In this document: positions 46,891 through 56,948 of the stretch, in pieces
How positions within the stretch are numbered: position 1 is the first letter of the stretch
Layout: every line of letters begins with the position of its first letter
NCBI RefSeq assembly: GCF_000026185.1
Contig: NC_010694.1
Coordinates: 434,001 to 498,000, forward strand
Origin: Erwinia tasmaniensis Et1/99
GTDB taxonomy: Bacteria > Pseudomonadota > Gammaproteobacteria > Enterobacterales > Enterobacteriaceae
Length of the DNA stretch: 64,000 nt
Direction of reading: 5' to 3'
The notes under the pieces: generated by a model
The model's database searches: none
The model's input: only the letters and a program-made list of their open reading frames with translations
What the model was told of the DNA's origin: nothing
Translations under genes and position numbers: made by a program

Positions 46891-46926
46891 AAAATGGCCC
46901 CTTGCGGTGAGCGAAGGGGCCATTTT
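46891..46926. terminator. Bidirectional terminator between mug and rpoD
   Basis: AAAATGGCCCCTT pairs with AAGGGGCCATTTT, so each direction ends in a T-run. It terminates both converging genes. Confidence 0.85.
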
Positions 46927-46943
46927 ATATCGCAGAATATTGA

Positions 46944-48785
46944 TTAATCGTCGAGGAAGCTGCGCAGAACTTCGGAGCGGCTTGGATGACGCAGTTTACG
47001 CAGCGCCTTCGCTTCGATCTGACGGATACGCTCACGCGTAACGTCAAACTGTTTGCCCACTTCTTCCAGCGTGTGGTCAGTATTCATATCAATACCAAAA
47101 CGCATACGCAGCACTTTCGCCTCACGCGCGGTCAGACCAGCGAGTACGTCATGGGTAGCTGAACGCAGGCTTTCTGAAGTGGCCGAGTCCAGCGGCAGCT
47201 CCAGCGTGGTATCTTCGATAAAATCACCAAGGTGTGAATCTTCATCATCACCAATTGGCGTCTCCATAGAGATCGGCTCTTTGGCAATTTTCAGCACTTT
47301 GCGAATTTTATCTTCCGGCATCAGCATACGTTCCGCCAGTTCTTCCGGCGTTGGCTCACGGCCCATCTCCTGCAACATCTGGCGCGAGATACGATTGAGC
47401 TTATTAATCGTCTCAATCATATGTACCGGAATACGGATGGTTCGCGCCTGGTCAGCGATAGAGCGGGTAATAGCCTGACGTATCCACCAGGTCGCATAAG
47501 TTGAGAACTTATAACCACGGCGGTATTCAAACTTATCTACCGCTTTCATCAGGCCAATGTTACCTTCCTGAATAAGATCAAGGAACTGCAGGCCGCGGTT
47601 GGTGTATTTCTTGGCGATAGAGATAACCAGACGCAGGTTTGCCTCAACCATCTCTTTCTTCGCGCGGCGCGCTTTGGCTTCGCCAATGGACATGCGACGG
47701 TTGATGTCCTTCACCTGTTCGATGGTCAGGCCGGTTTCTTCTTCAATCTGCTGTAGCTTTTGCAGACCGCGCGTCACGTCTTCTGAAACATCGTTCAGCT
47801 TCTCTGACCACGGTTTGTTCATTGCCAGCGCGGCTTTGAACCAGGTTTCATTGGTTTCATTACCGGTAAACAGGGTGATGAAGTTTTTCTTCGGCATTTT
47901 GCACAGCTCAACACACAGCTTCATGATAAGACGTTCTTGAGTACGAACGCGATCCATCATGACGCGCATGCTGTTTACCAGAAAATCGAACTGCTTCGGT
48001 ACCAGGCGGAACTGTTTAAATACGTCGGACAGGTTCTGGATCTCTACGATAGCGTCAGCGTGGCTGCGGCTTTTCGCTTTGATCACCGTACGGGTGGTCT
48101 CGTACTGGATGCGCAGATCGCTGAACTTCTCACGCGCCAGTTCAGGGTCGATGCTGTTGTCATCATCCGAACTGTCGTCATCGGACTCTTCATCTTCGTC
48201 GTCATCCTCACGCTCTTCCGCAGACAGTTCTGAACCCACGTGCGTGGCGGTTGGCGCAATATCTTCTTCGGCGTTAGGGTCGACAAAGCCTGTGATCAGG
48301 TCGGACAGGCGGGCTTCACCTGCTTCAACACGATCGTACTGTTCAAGCAGATAGTTTATCGCTTCCGGGTATTCGGCAACGGAGCACTGAACCTGGTTGA
48401 TACCGTCTTCGATGCGTTTGGCGATATCGATCTCACCTTCACGCGTCAACAGTTCAACCGTACCCATTTCGCGCATATACATACGCACCGGGTCGGTTGT
48501 ACGCCCTATTTCAGACTCTACGCTGGACAGCACCTGAGCAGCGGCTTCAGCAGCATCTTCATCAGTATCACTGCTGTTTTCGTTCAGCATCAGATCGTCG
48601 GCATCAGGCGCTTCTTCCACGACCTGGATGCCCATGTCGTTAATCATCTGGATGATGTCTTCGATCTGATCGGAGTCGACGATATCTTCCGGCAGATGGT
48701 CATTGACCTCGGCATAGGTCAGATAGCCTTGCTCCTTACCACGGGTGACAAGTAGCTTAAGCTGTGACTGCGGGTTTTGCTCCAT
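46944..48785 (-). CDS. rpoD: RNA polymerase primary sigma factor RpoD (sigma70)
   Basis: A 613-residue sigma70, the same length as E. coli. It shows region 1.1, the long acidic non-conserved insert ([20 protein letters not shown]), region 2 with the -10-binding helix ([15 protein letters not shown]), and regions 3 and 4. The -35-binding helix-turn-helix ([26 protein letters not shown]) ends the protein. It is the last gene of the rpsU-dnaG-rpoD macromolecular synthesis operon. The 234-base gap after dnaG probably holds additional promoters. Confidence 0.98.
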   Translation of the reverse strand: MEQNPQSQLKLLVTRGKEQGYLTYAEVNDHLPEDIVDSDQIEDIIQMINDMGIQVVEEAPDADDLMLNENSSDTDEDAAEAAAQVLSSVESEIGRTTDPVRMYMREMGTVELLTREGEIDIAKRIEDGINQVQCSVAEYPEAINYLLEQYDRVEAGEARLSDLITGFVDPNAEEDIAPTATHVGSELSAEEREDDDEDEESDDDSSDDDNSIDPELAREKFSDLRIQYETTRTVIKAKSRSHADAIVEIQNLSDVFKQFRLVPKQFDFLVNSMRVMMDRVRTQERLIMKLCVELCKMPKKNFITLFTGNETNETWFKAALAMNKPWSEKLNDVSEDVTRGLQKLQQIEEETGLTIEQVKDINRRMSIGEAKARRAKKEMVEANLRLVISIAKKYTNRGLQFLDLIQEGNIGLMKAVDKFEYRRGYKFSTYATWWIRQAITRSIADQARTIRIPVHMIETINKLNRISRQMLQEMGREPTPEELAERMLMPEDKIRKVLKIAKEPISMETPIGDDEDSHLGDFIEDTTLELPLDSATSESLRSATHDVLAGLTAREAKVLRMRFGIDMNTDHTLEEVGKQFDVTRERIRQIEAKALRKLRHPSRSEVLRSFLDD

Positions 48786-49019
48786 AAGACGGTGTCCACA
48801 CTTCTGTTAAATTAGATTGGTGTCGGTCGGCTAACGTGCCAACAATAACAGTGAGGGCGTTGAGATTATTGCCGCTGCCCGTCGATGCGGCTGTCAGGAT
48901 TGACCTGACGCTTATTCGGCACTTAAGCCGCTGTGTTCTGTGTCGAAGCTATCTTAAAGACTGATAACGCTTCTTAATTCTATTTGTAAGTAGGGTGATA
49001 ACAAAAAGGGTTCACCCTT

Positions 49020-50765
49020 CTACTGTTTTTTTAGCGCCTGGCTCAATGTCCAGAACTCGCGGCGCTCCTCCGCGCTCAGTACGTGAGTGCGGTCGCGGGC
49101 GATCAGCTCTTCCAGCCTGCGCTCAAGCGCATTGTCGTACATGCTGGCCAGCGCATCCTGAAACATGGTTTCCACTTCGTCATCTACGATCATGTGGTTC
49201 CATGTTGCCAGGGTTTCAAGGCTCTGGCTAAATTTTGTGCCGCGATATAACTCTAGTAGCTGTCCGGTCGTCAGGCCAGGATGAGCAGCGCAAGTGCTCA
49301 CTAACTCAACAAACAGCGAAAAGCCGGGCGTTTCTGACTGTGCTAATCCATCCAGAGACGGCACCATCGCCGCCAACTGCGGATTTTGCACCAGCAGCCC
49401 AATAAGTATACGCATAGTTGTGCGTTTTAGCTGGGGCTGTGCCGCAGCTTTCGCACTTTCCGCTTTCTCCGGCAGGAGCTTTTCCAGCTGAATGTGATCG
49501 GGGATACCCAGCTTATCGCCCAGCACCTGACGCAAATAGATGCGCAGGGTCTCTCCCGGCACCTGGCGAAGCAGGGGCAGTGCCAGCGTTGCCAGCTGGG
49601 CACGGCCGTCAGGAGTACTCAAGTCTACCTGAGGCAACAGGGTGTCGTATAAGAAGGTCGAGAGCGGCATCGCCTGCTCCATGCGTTTTTCAAACGCGTC
49701 CTTACCTTCTTTGCGCACCAGCGTGTCCGGATCTTCGCCGTCAGGCAGAAACATAAAGCGTAGCTGACGACCGTCATTCATGTAAGGTAAAGCGGTTTCC
49801 AGCGCACGCCATGCGGCTTCACGCCCCGCCCTGTCACCGTCATAGCAGCAAATAACCGTATCCGTAGAGCGGAACAGCAGCTGGATATGCTCCGCCGTGG
49901 TGGAGGTTCCCAGAGACGCCACGGCATAATCCACGCCAAACTGCGCTAGCGCCACCACATCCATATAGCCCTCGACCACCAGCAGCCTGGCGGGTTCAGG
50001 ATGATTTTTTAGCGCTTCATACAGGCCGTATAGCTGGCGGCCCTTATGGAATATGTCGGTTTCCGGCGAGTTAAGGTATTTCGGCATGCCGTCACCCAGC
50101 ACCCGTCCACCAAAACCAATGACGCGCCCGCGCTTATCGTGGATGGGAAACATGACTCGTTCACGGAAGCGGTCGTAACTGCGTCCCTGGTCATTCGTGA
50201 CCAACATACCGGCATCGATCAGCGACTGGCGATCGTCGGGATTGCTGCCAAAACGTTTTAGCGCGTTGTCCCAGCCGGCAGGGGCGAAGCCGATAGAAAA
50301 ATGCTTAATGACCTCGTCACTTAGCCCACGCTGCGCCAGATAGTCGCGGGCGCCTGCTGACTGGCCATGATCCAGCGACTGCTGATAAAAATCACGTAGG
50401 CCAGTCATCAGCTGGTAGAGACTTTGACGCTGGTGGCGTTCCAGCTGGCTGGGGCCGCTACCGCTTTCATACGGTATTTCCAGGCCATACAAGGTCGCCA
50501 ACTCTTCAATACTTTCGACAAATTCCAGACGATCGTAATTCATCAGGAAGTCGATGGCGTTACCGTGCGCGCCGCAGCCGAAGCAGTGATAAAACTGCTT
50601 TTCGCCATTGACGGTGAAAGAAGGGGTTTTCTCGTTATGAAAAGGACAGCACGCGTGATAGTTTTTCCCCTGCTTTTTCAGCTTAACGCGCGCATCGATA
50701 AGATCCACGATGTCCGTGCGAGCCAGCAAGTCATTGATAAATACACGCGGAATGCGTCCTGCCAT
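49020..50765 (-). CDS. dnaG: DNA primase DnaG
   Basis: A 581-residue primase that makes RNA primers at the replication fork. It has an N-terminal zinc finger (CPFHNEKTPSF ... FYHCFGCG), a TOPRIM catalytic core (VVEGYMDVVAL, then YDGDRAG) and a C-terminal DnaB-binding domain. The ATG follows AAGGGG by four bases. That ribosome-binding site lies inside the end of an ERIC repeat that fills most of the gap to rpsU. Second gene of the rpsU-dnaG-rpoD operon. Confidence 0.97.
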   Translation of the reverse strand: MAGRIPRVFINDLLARTDIVDLIDARVKLKKQGKNYHACCPFHNEKTPSFTVNGEKQFYHCFGCGAHGNAIDFLMNYDRLEFVESIEELATLYGLEIPYESGSGPSQLERHQRQSLYQLMTGLRDFYQQSLDHGQSAGARDYLAQRGLSDEVIKHFSIGFAPAGWDNALKRFGSNPDDRQSLIDAGMLVTNDQGRSYDRFRERVMFPIHDKRGRVIGFGGRVLGDGMPKYLNSPETDIFHKGRQLYGLYEALKNHPEPARLLVVEGYMDVVALAQFGVDYAVASLGTSTTAEHIQLLFRSTDTVICCYDGDRAGREAAWRALETALPYMNDGRQLRFMFLPDGEDPDTLVRKEGKDAFEKRMEQAMPLSTFLYDTLLPQVDLSTPDGRAQLATLALPLLRQVPGETLRIYLRQVLGDKLGIPDHIQLEKLLPEKAESAKAAAQPQLKRTTMRILIGLLVQNPQLAAMVPSLDGLAQSETPGFSLFVELVSTCAAHPGLTTGQLLELYRGTKFSQSLETLATWNHMIVDDEVETMFQDALASMYDNALERRLEELIARDRTHVLSAEERREFWTLSQALKKQ

Positions 50766-50769
50766 AAAT

Positions 50770-50890
50770 CCCCTTCATCTTTCAGCGTCTGGCGGTGTTG
50801 GCTGCCTTCGTTCACCCCGGTCACTTACTTTTGTAAGCTCCCGCGGATTCGCTCAGTTGCCGCCTTGCCAGTCACTGAAAGCTATTGGGG
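50770..50890. repeat. ERIC-type palindromic repeat between rpsU and dnaG
   Basis: A 121-base imperfect palindrome. Its ends are CCCCTTCATCTTTCAGCGTC and the related CACTGAAAGCTATTGGGG. Its centre GTCACTTACTTTTGTAAGCTCCCG matches the ERIC (enterobacterial repetitive intergenic consensus) core GTAAGTGACT..AGCTTAC. It is transcribed in the rpsU-dnaG mRNA, where it would fold into a long hairpin. Its dnaG-proximal end carries the dnaG Shine-Dalgarno sequence. Confidence 0.8.
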
Positions 50891-50894
50891 ATTG

Positions 50895-50936
50895 CCCTTC
50901 ATCTTTCAGCGTCTGGCGGCGTTGGCTGCCTTCGTT
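50895..50936. repeat. Partial second ERIC-like copy
   Basis: This repeats the first 42 bases of the adjacent ERIC unit (from CCCTTCATC to GCCTTCGTT) with one mismatch, in the same orientation. It then diverges. Confidence 0.75.
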
Positions 50937-51034
50937 ATCCGTTGCTTCCAACTGTTTATGGTTCATAAACGGCAACAAGCCGCGCATTCCTTTCGGAAGC
51001 ACGGCCTGATAACTACTAACTTGTCTGTGAAGCG

Positions 51035-51050
51035 TGAAGGCGAACCTTCA
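51035..51050 (-). terminator. UUCG hairpin after rpsU
   Basis: On the minus strand TGAAGG-TTCG-CCTTCA forms a 6-pair stem with a stable UUCG tetraloop just after the rpsU stop. With no T-run it is more likely a partial terminator or RNA-processing stem, in the place of the known rpsU-dnaG attenuator of E. coli. Confidence 0.45.
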
Positions 51051-51055
51051 GGATA

Positions 51056-51382
<327 letters not shown>

Positions 51383-51465
51383 TTATGTCACCAACAGATG
51401 CGCCTGTGCGGCTGCCGGTTTTTTTCAGGGAGCTGATTATACACGAATCACACACTTCTGGTGTG

Positions 51466-51493
51466 AAAAAAAACGCCTTATTGTACAAGGCGT
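51466..51493 (-). terminator. Minus-strand terminator upstream of rpsU
   Basis: On the minus strand ACGCCTT-GTACAAT-AAGGCGT is followed by eight T residues, a strong intrinsic terminator. It lies in the divergent rpsU-tsaD region and faces rpsU, where it would block antisense transcripts arriving from tsaD. Confidence 0.65.
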
Positions 51494-51576
51494 AACCATC
51501 GCATGGGGAAATTTGCCGCTCGGCAGGGCGCCTTCATGCTACACTGCGCGCCGCAAGAATGAGGTGAAAAAAAGCC

Positions 51577-52590
51577 ATGCGTGTTCTCGGAATTGAAACA
51601 TCCTGCGATGAAACCGGTGTTGCCATTTATGACGATGCTGCCGGTTTGCTCGCCAATCAACTTTACAGCCAGGTCAAACTCCATGCCGATTACGGTGGCG
51701 TGGTGCCGGAACTGGCCTCGCGTGACCATGTGCGTAAGACCGTGCCGCTTATTCAGGCGGCGCTACAGGAAGCCGGGTTGCAGGCACAGGATATTGATGC
51801 GGTAGCCTATACGGCTGGGCCGGGGCTGGTCGGTGCTCTGTTGGTGGGGGCCACCATCGGCCGATCGTTGGCGTTTGCCTGGGATGTGCCGGCTATTGCC
51901 GTACATCATATGGAAGGGCATCTGCTTGCACCGATGCTGGAAGATAATCCACCGGAATTCCCGTTCGTTGCGCTGCTGGTTTCCGGCGGTCATACGCAGC
52001 TCATTAGCGTGACCGGCATTGGGTCATATACCCTGATGGGGGAGTCCATTGACGATGCGGCCGGCGAAGCGTTTGATAAAACGGCCAAACTGCTTGGGCT
52101 GGACTACCCCGGCGGGCCGATGCTGTCAAAAATGGCGCAGCAAGGGGTGGAAAAACGCTTTGTTTTCCCACGACCTATGACCGATCGGCCCGGTTTGGAC
52201 TTCAGTTTTTCCGGGCTGAAAACGTTCGCCGCCAACACCATTCGTGACAATGACGATAGCAGCCAAACGCATGCGGATATCGCCCGTGCCTTTGAAGATG
52301 CCGTGGTGGATACCTTGGCGATAAAGTGTCGAAGGGCGCTGGATCAGAGCGGTTTCAAGCGGCTGGTGATTGCCGGTGGCGTCAGCGCTAACCGTACGCT
52401 GCGCGCTAAGCTGGCCGAAATGATGCAGAAACGCGGAGGAGAAGTGTTTTATGCCCGCCCGGAGTTCTGCACCGACAACGGGGCGATGATTGCTTATGCT
52501 GGAATGGTGCGCCTGAAAGGCGGTACGCACGCTGAACTTAGCGTCACCGTGCGGCCTCGCTGGCCACTGGCCGAACTGCCCGCCATCTGA
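51577..52590 (+). CDS. tsaD: tRNA N6-threonylcarbamoyladenosine transferase TsaD
   Basis: A 337-residue ASKHA-fold enzyme that, with TsaB and TsaE, transfers threonylcarbamoyl to A37 of ANN-decoding tRNAs. It has [13 protein letters not shown] at the N-terminus, the metal-binding HHMEGH motif near residue 111, and VSGGHTQL and [10 protein letters not shown] in the C-terminal half. GAGGTGAAA precedes the ATG. Confidence 0.97.
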   Translation: MRVLGIETSCDETGVAIYDDAAGLLANQLYSQVKLHADYGGVVPELASRDHVRKTVPLIQAALQEAGLQAQDIDAVAYTAGPGLVGALLVGATIGRSLAFAWDVPAIAVHHMEGHLLAPMLEDNPPEFPFVALLVSGGHTQLISVTGIGSYTLMGESIDDAAGEAFDKTAKLLGLDYPGGPMLSKMAQQGVEKRFVFPRPMTDRPGLDFSFSGLKTFAANTIRDNDDSSQTHADIARAFEDAVVDTLAIKCRRALDQSGFKRLVIAGGVSANRTLRAKLAEMMQKRGGEVFYARPEFCTDNGAMIAYAGMVRLKGGTHAELSVTVRPRWPLAELPAI

Positions 52591-52599
52591 ATCGATGGG

Positions 52600-53217
52600 T
52601 CAGGTCTTTCCTGGCCCTTTCCGCCTGTCCTTTTTCTTCCAGACCCGGGTTTCCTGTCCACGCCACAGGCGCTGAATGTTGTCATGATGACGCAACAGGA
52701 TCAGGCAGGAGAGCATCGCCACCGGGAAGGTAAACTGCGGTTTGAACCACCAGACGTAAAAGGGGGCGATCAGCGCGCTCACTATCGCGCCCAGCGAGGA
52801 GTAGCCGCTTAGCAGGACGGTGAGCAGCCAGGTTCCCGTCATCAAACCGGTCAGATCCCAGCCGATCGGCGCAATCGCTCCCAGCGCTGTAGCAACGCCT
52901 TTACCGCCTTTGAAATGGAAAAATACCGGGTAGATGTGGCCGAGGCAGGCGGCAATCGCGGTTAATCCAAGGTAAAAAGGCGTCGCTCCAAGGTGATAAG
53001 CCAGCCAGACCGGCAGCATTCCCTTGAGCACGTCAAAAACCAGTACCGTGGCCGCCACCCCTCTGCCACCGATGCGCAGTACGTTAGTGGCGCCCGGATT
53101 TCCTGAGCCGTGGTGGCGAGGGTCAGGTAATTTGAACAGTCGACAAACCAGGATCGCACTGGAAAGGGAACCACACAGATACGCGAAAAGGATCATGCCA
53201 AGCGCGAATACACTCAT
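52600..53217 (-). CDS. plsY: Glycerol-3-phosphate acyltransferase PlsY
   Basis: A 205-residue integral membrane enzyme that acylates glycerol-3-phosphate from acyl-phosphate, the first step of phospholipid synthesis. It has several transmembrane helices and the motifs GSGNPGATN and [12 protein letters not shown] 53217 starts [21 protein letters not shown] as in relatives; a longer frame upstream is not conserved. It ends in a basic tail. Convergent with tsaD. Confidence 0.95.
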   Translation of the reverse strand: MSVFALGMILFAYLCGSLSSAILVCRLFKLPDPRHHGSGNPGATNVLRIGGRGVAATVLVFDVLKGMLPVWLAYHLGATPFYLGLTAIAACLGHIYPVFFHFKGGKGVATALGAIAPIGWDLTGLMTGTWLLTVLLSGYSSLGAIVSALIAPFYVWWFKPQFTFPVAMLSCLILLRHHDNIQRLWRGQETRVWKKKDRRKGPGKT

Positions 53218-53324
53218 AACACCGTTCCATCTTGTTGGGGTCGTTTTGTTGACAGCATCTGTGGATAATACGCATAAACTGCCGGGGATGATATCCGGTG
53301 ACCACAAAAACAGAGAGCCGTATC

Positions 53325-53684
53325 ATGGATATTGTATTTATTGATCAACTGTCCGTTATCACCACCATTGGCGTTTACGACTGGGAGCAGACCATTCAGC
53401 AGAAGCTGGTGTTCGATGTCGAAATGGCATGGGACAACCGCAAAGCCGCCGTCAGCGACGATGTGAACGACTGCCTGAGCTATGCCGATGTGGCTGAAGC
53501 GATCGTTGAACATGTCAGTCAGGGTAAATTCGCCCTGGTTGAGCGCGTTGCGGAGGAGGTGGCAACCCTGCTACTGGCCCGATTCGCCTCACCGTGGGTG
53601 CGGATCAAGCTGAGTAAACCAGGCGCGGTAGCGCAGGCTCGCCAGGTCGGGGTGGTTATCGAACGCGGGACTATTCCGAAATAA
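53325..53684 (+). CDS. folB: Dihydroneopterin aldolase FolB
   Basis: A 119-residue enzyme of folate synthesis converting dihydroneopterin to hydroxymethyl-dihydropterin. It starts MDIVFIDQLSVITTIGVYDWE and has SYADVAEAI, LVERVAEEVATLLL and KLSKPGAV. ATG 53325 matches relatives. Divergent from plsY, which is the usual arrangement. Confidence 0.95.
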   Translation: MDIVFIDQLSVITTIGVYDWEQTIQQKLVFDVEMAWDNRKAAVSDDVNDCLSYADVAEAIVEHVSQGKFALVERVAEEVATLLLARFASPWVRIKLSKPGAVAQARQVGVVIERGTIPK

Positions 53685-53690
53685 ATCCAA

Positions 53691-53706
53691 TGTGATTGCC
53701 ATCACA
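53691..53706. promoter_or_regulatory. Predicted CRP-binding site upstream of uppP
   Basis: TGTGATTGCCATCACA is a perfect match to the CRP half-sites TGTGA-N6-TCACA and is fully palindromic at both ends. It lies just after folB and about 114 bases before the uppP ATG. Confidence 0.55.
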
Positions 53707-53767
53707 ATGAAACCCAATCACATTATCCTCTGTCCTAAGGTTGCCTAATAATTGGCGGGCACAATTT

Positions 53768-53794
53768 GGCGGTAGCGTAAGCGACCGCCTTTTT
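53768..53794 (+). terminator. Terminator or attenuator before uppP
   Basis: GGCGGT-AGC-GTAA-GCG-ACCGCC is followed by TTTTT, 26 bases before the uppP ATG. It may end folB transcription or attenuate uppP. Confidence 0.65.
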
Positions 53795-53819
53795 CATGTT
53801 TTTAACAGGGGTAGATTTG

Positions 53820-54641
53820 ATGACAGACATTCATCAACTGTGGATAGCGGCAATACTTGGCCTTGTAGAGGGGCTGACGGAATTTCTTCCCGTCTCCTCC
53901 ACCGGACATATGATCCTTGTCGGTCACCTGCTGGGGTTCGAGGGCAATAAGGCTGAGACTTTTGAGGTGGTGATCCAGCTCGGCTCAATTCTTGCCGTTG
54001 TGGTGATGTTCTGGCGTCGTCTGTTTGGTCTGATCGGCATTCACTTTGGTGAGGTTCCACACGAAGGGAGCGGACAGGGCAGACTGACGTTAATTCATAT
54101 CCTGCTGGGCATGGTGCCAGCGGTGGTGATTGGCCTGCTGCTGCATGATCAGATCAAAACGCTGTTTAATCCGGTCAACGTGATGTATGCGCTGGTGGTC
54201 GGCGGCGTGCTGCTGATTGCGGCAGAGCTACTGAAGCCCAAACGGCCGAAATCGCCTGGCGTGGACGATATCACTTATCGCCAGGCCTTTATGATCGGTT
54301 GCTTCCAGTGTCTGGCACTGTGGCCGGGTTTCTCGCGTTCCGGTGCTACCATATCGGGCGGGATGCTGGTGGGCGTCAGCCGTTATGCGGCTTCGGAGTT
54401 CTCATTCCTGCTCGCGGTACCGATGATGATAGGCGCAACCGGGCTGGACCTCTATAAAAGCATGGGTTTCCTGTCGATGGCCGATTTCCCCATGTTTGCC
54501 GTTGGGTTTGTCACGGCCTTTATCGTGGCGCTGATTGCGATTAAGAGCTTCCTGCACATCATCAAACGCATCTCGTTTATACCGTTTGCTATCTACCGCT
54601 TTATTGTGGCAGCCGCGGTCTACGCCCTGTTCGTGCTGTAA
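53820..54641 (+). CDS. uppP: Undecaprenyl-diphosphatase UppP (BacA)
   Basis: A 273-residue polytopic membrane protein that recycles undecaprenyl pyrophosphate, the lipid carrier for cell-wall and surface polysaccharide synthesis. It has the conserved [17 protein letters not shown] motif near the N-terminus, then [16 protein letters not shown] 53820 matches relatives. A terminator-like hairpin and a CRP-like site precede it. Convergent with cca. Confidence 0.96.
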   Translation: MTDIHQLWIAAILGLVEGLTEFLPVSSTGHMILVGHLLGFEGNKAETFEVVIQLGSILAVVVMFWRRLFGLIGIHFGEVPHEGSGQGRLTLIHILLGMVPAVVIGLLLHDQIKTLFNPVNVMYALVVGGVLLIAAELLKPKRPKSPGVDDITYRQAFMIGCFQCLALWPGFSRSGATISGGMLVGVSRYAASEFSFLLAVPMMIGATGLDLYKSMGFLSMADFPMFAVGFVTAFIVALIAIKSFLHIIKRISFIPFAIYRFIVAAAVYALFVL

Positions 54642-54715
54642 GTCGCGCGGCCTCCGGGGCGATGGCGTTGGCCGGTCGCCCCAGAGTCTGACGCGTAGTC
54701 AGCAGAAAAAGTCTA

Positions 54716-55939
54716 TTACTGAACCTGTTTCCAGGCATCCAGCGCGGCAATTCTGCGGCGCGTCAGCTCCTCGCGTACCGCCATGCCTTTGAATCCTGCA
54801 TCCACGACCTCTTTTGTTGAGACGCTTTGCACGACTCGCCAGGCCTCGCGCAGATAATCACCCTGTGGGTAAGGATTATTTTCAAAGCCGGTGCGCCCAC
54901 GGGCGTCTGCTTCACTGGTCAATGCAATCTGCTGCACGCGCTGCGGTTTGCGCCAGGCATCCACACGGTCGAATAGCGCAACCAGCTCAGTCGGGGGCTG
55001 GCACTGAATGGTATGCACCAGGTCATGAAATTCGGTCACCAGCAGCGCCAGGTCACGCAGCGCATTTGGCACGCGCAAACGTTCGCATAAGGCGGCAACC
55101 AGAGGCACTCCTGCCGGGCCATGTCCGTGATGACTCGGCCATTTTACCTTTGGCGTCAGGGCTTTACCTACATCGTGGAACAGGGTGGCGAAGCGAATGT
55201 CTATCTCCTGGCTGAGCCGGGCCGCCATCGCCAGCGCCATCAGGGCATGCACCCCGGTGTCGATCTCCGGATGCCATTTGGCCGGTGCGGGAACGCCGTA
55301 CAGGTTATCCAGCTCTGGAAAGAGCACCGCCAGTGCGCCACAGTCACGCAGCACCTGAAAAAATACCTGTGGGCTGGGCGTTTGCAGGGCGAGTTCTGTC
55401 TCTTTCCATACCCGTTCCGGGGTTAGATGATGCAGCTCTCCGCTGTGCGTCATGGCCTGCATCAGTAGCAGGGTTTCGTCAGCGATACGGAAGTTAAGAT
55501 GGGCAAAACGAGCGGCAAAACGCGCCACGCGCAGCACGCGCAGCGGATCCTCATTAAAAGCGCCGGAAACATGGCGCAGCAGGCGCTGCTGTAAATCGGC
55601 ACGGCCACCGTAAGGATCGCAGTAATTGCCGCCGGCATCCTGGGCAATGGCATTAATGGTCAGGTCGCGGCGCGCCAGATCCTGTTCAAGGGTGACGTCC
55701 GGCGCGGAATAGCAGGTGAATCCGGTGTAGCCCCGGCCTGATTTGCGTTCGGTGCGCGCCAGCGCATACTCCTCGTGACTTTCCGGGTGCAGAAATACCG
55801 GGAAGTCGCGGCCAACCTGCTGATAACCCCGATCGAGCATCTGTTGGGGAGACGCCCCCACCACGACCCAGTCTTTATCTTTCACCGGCAAATTTAACAG
55901 TCCGTCGCGCACCGCGCCGCCGACAAGGTATGTTTTCAC
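54716..55939 (-). CDS. cca: CCA-adding tRNA nucleotidyltransferase
   Basis: A 407-residue multifunctional enzyme that adds or repairs the 3' CCA of tRNA, with additional HD-domain phosphatase/phosphodiesterase activity. It has the nucleotidyltransferase core GGAVRDGLL and [10 protein letters not shown] at the start, RRDLTINA for nucleotide selection, and an HD domain (FHDVGKA). It lies between uppP and ygiM as in related genomes. Confidence 0.96.
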   Translation of the reverse strand: MKTYLVGGAVRDGLLNLPVKDKDWVVVGASPQQMLDRGYQQVGRDFPVFLHPESHEEYALARTERKSGRGYTGFTCYSAPDVTLEQDLARRDLTINAIAQDAGGNYCDPYGGRADLQQRLLRHVSGAFNEDPLRVLRVARFAARFAHLNFRIADETLLLMQAMTHSGELHHLTPERVWKETELALQTPSPQVFFQVLRDCGALAVLFPELDNLYGVPAPAKWHPEIDTGVHALMALAMAARLSQEIDIRFATLFHDVGKALTPKVKWPSHHGHGPAGVPLVAALCERLRVPNALRDLALLVTEFHDLVHTIQCQPPTELVALFDRVDAWRKPQRVQQIALTSEADARGRTGFENNPYPQGDYLREAWRVVQSVSTKEVVDAGFKGMAVREELTRRRIAALDAWKQVQ

Positions 55940-56076
55940 TGAGCATCTCCAGAAAGCAAATCATCGAAATGAACCGATGATGGATCGTCGCACTATACCA
56001 TTCGTGTTGCTGAAATGATAAATCGCAGACACGGGAAAAAGGGCATCCGCAGATACCCTGAAAGTGCGCCAGTGGC

Positions 56077-56697
56077 TTAATTCATCCAGCGGTTGTTCTG
56101 TTTCCTGCGCGGGATCATTCGTGGCAGCAGCAACCCCAGCAGCAGGCCAACGCCAGCGACCCCACCACCATACATAAACCACTGCATAATGATGGTGCGT
56201 TGCTTATCGTCAAGCTGGACATTAGCGGCATCGACCTTTTTCCTGGCCACCACCAGTTGATTTTTCAGCTGCTGGTTCTCGGCCTTCAGGCTATTGATCG
56301 CATCGTCACTACCGGCAACTTTTTTCTGCATGTCTGCCGTGCGTTGATTCCAGCTGCCGTCAATGTTTGCCAGCTTGGCGGAAAGGTCTTTCACCTGTTG
56401 TTCCAGCTGCGGCACACGGGTACGCAGGCTGGGTATCTCGCTCAGTTGGGCCAGTGGCAGCCAGGTGGTACGCCCCTGCTTATCGCGGATCTGACCGTAT
56501 TTGGTGTTGTCATTTGTCTGCAATAATTCAACTTCTTCGCCAGCGTTTAAGGTTCCCACCAGGCGGTAATCATTGCCGGGGCCGCTGCGCGTCCAGGTGG
56601 AAAGGTCATCGGAAATATAGCGTTTTTCATCGGCATGCACGTTCGCTGCCACGCTGAAAGCGAATAAAGTCAGGCTAATAAGATGAGTCTTTTTCAT
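56077..56697 (-). CDS. ygiM: TIGR04211 family SH3-domain protein YgiM
   Basis: A 206-residue exported, membrane-anchored protein. It has a signal peptide (HLISLTLFAFSVAANVHA), a bacterial SH3 domain (TWTRSGPGNDYRLVGTLNAGEEV), a long coiled coil (about residues 90-165) and a C-terminal transmembrane helix with a basic tail. Function is unclear; SH3b domains of this type often bind peptidoglycan. It lies upstream of cca in the same direction. Confidence 0.9.
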   Translation of the reverse strand: MKKTHLISLTLFAFSVAANVHADEKRYISDDLSTWTRSGPGNDYRLVGTLNAGEEVELLQTNDNTKYGQIRDKQGRTTWLPLAQLSEIPSLRTRVPQLEQQVKDLSAKLANIDGSWNQRTADMQKKVAGSDDAINSLKAENQQLKNQLVVARKKVDAANVQLDDKQRTIIMQWFMYGGGVAGVGLLLGLLLPRMIPRRKQNNRWMN

Positions 56698-56948
56698 TCG
56701 AACTCTTTTTGATATCAGTACTGGAAAAATTCATGGCACAGTCTGGAGCGGCCTCACAAAAATCTGAATGAGAACTGTCCTGATCTCATTCTGTTGAGAA
56801 GACGCGTGCGAATGCGTAATTTAAGCAGAGACAGCCCCGTCTTTTGTGCATTACTCTTTGCGGCAATATCAGACCCGATCTACCGCAAGACAAAAGCGGA
56901 CGTAATCTGACACTCTGACCGTGCCCCTAACGACGTAAATAAGACACT

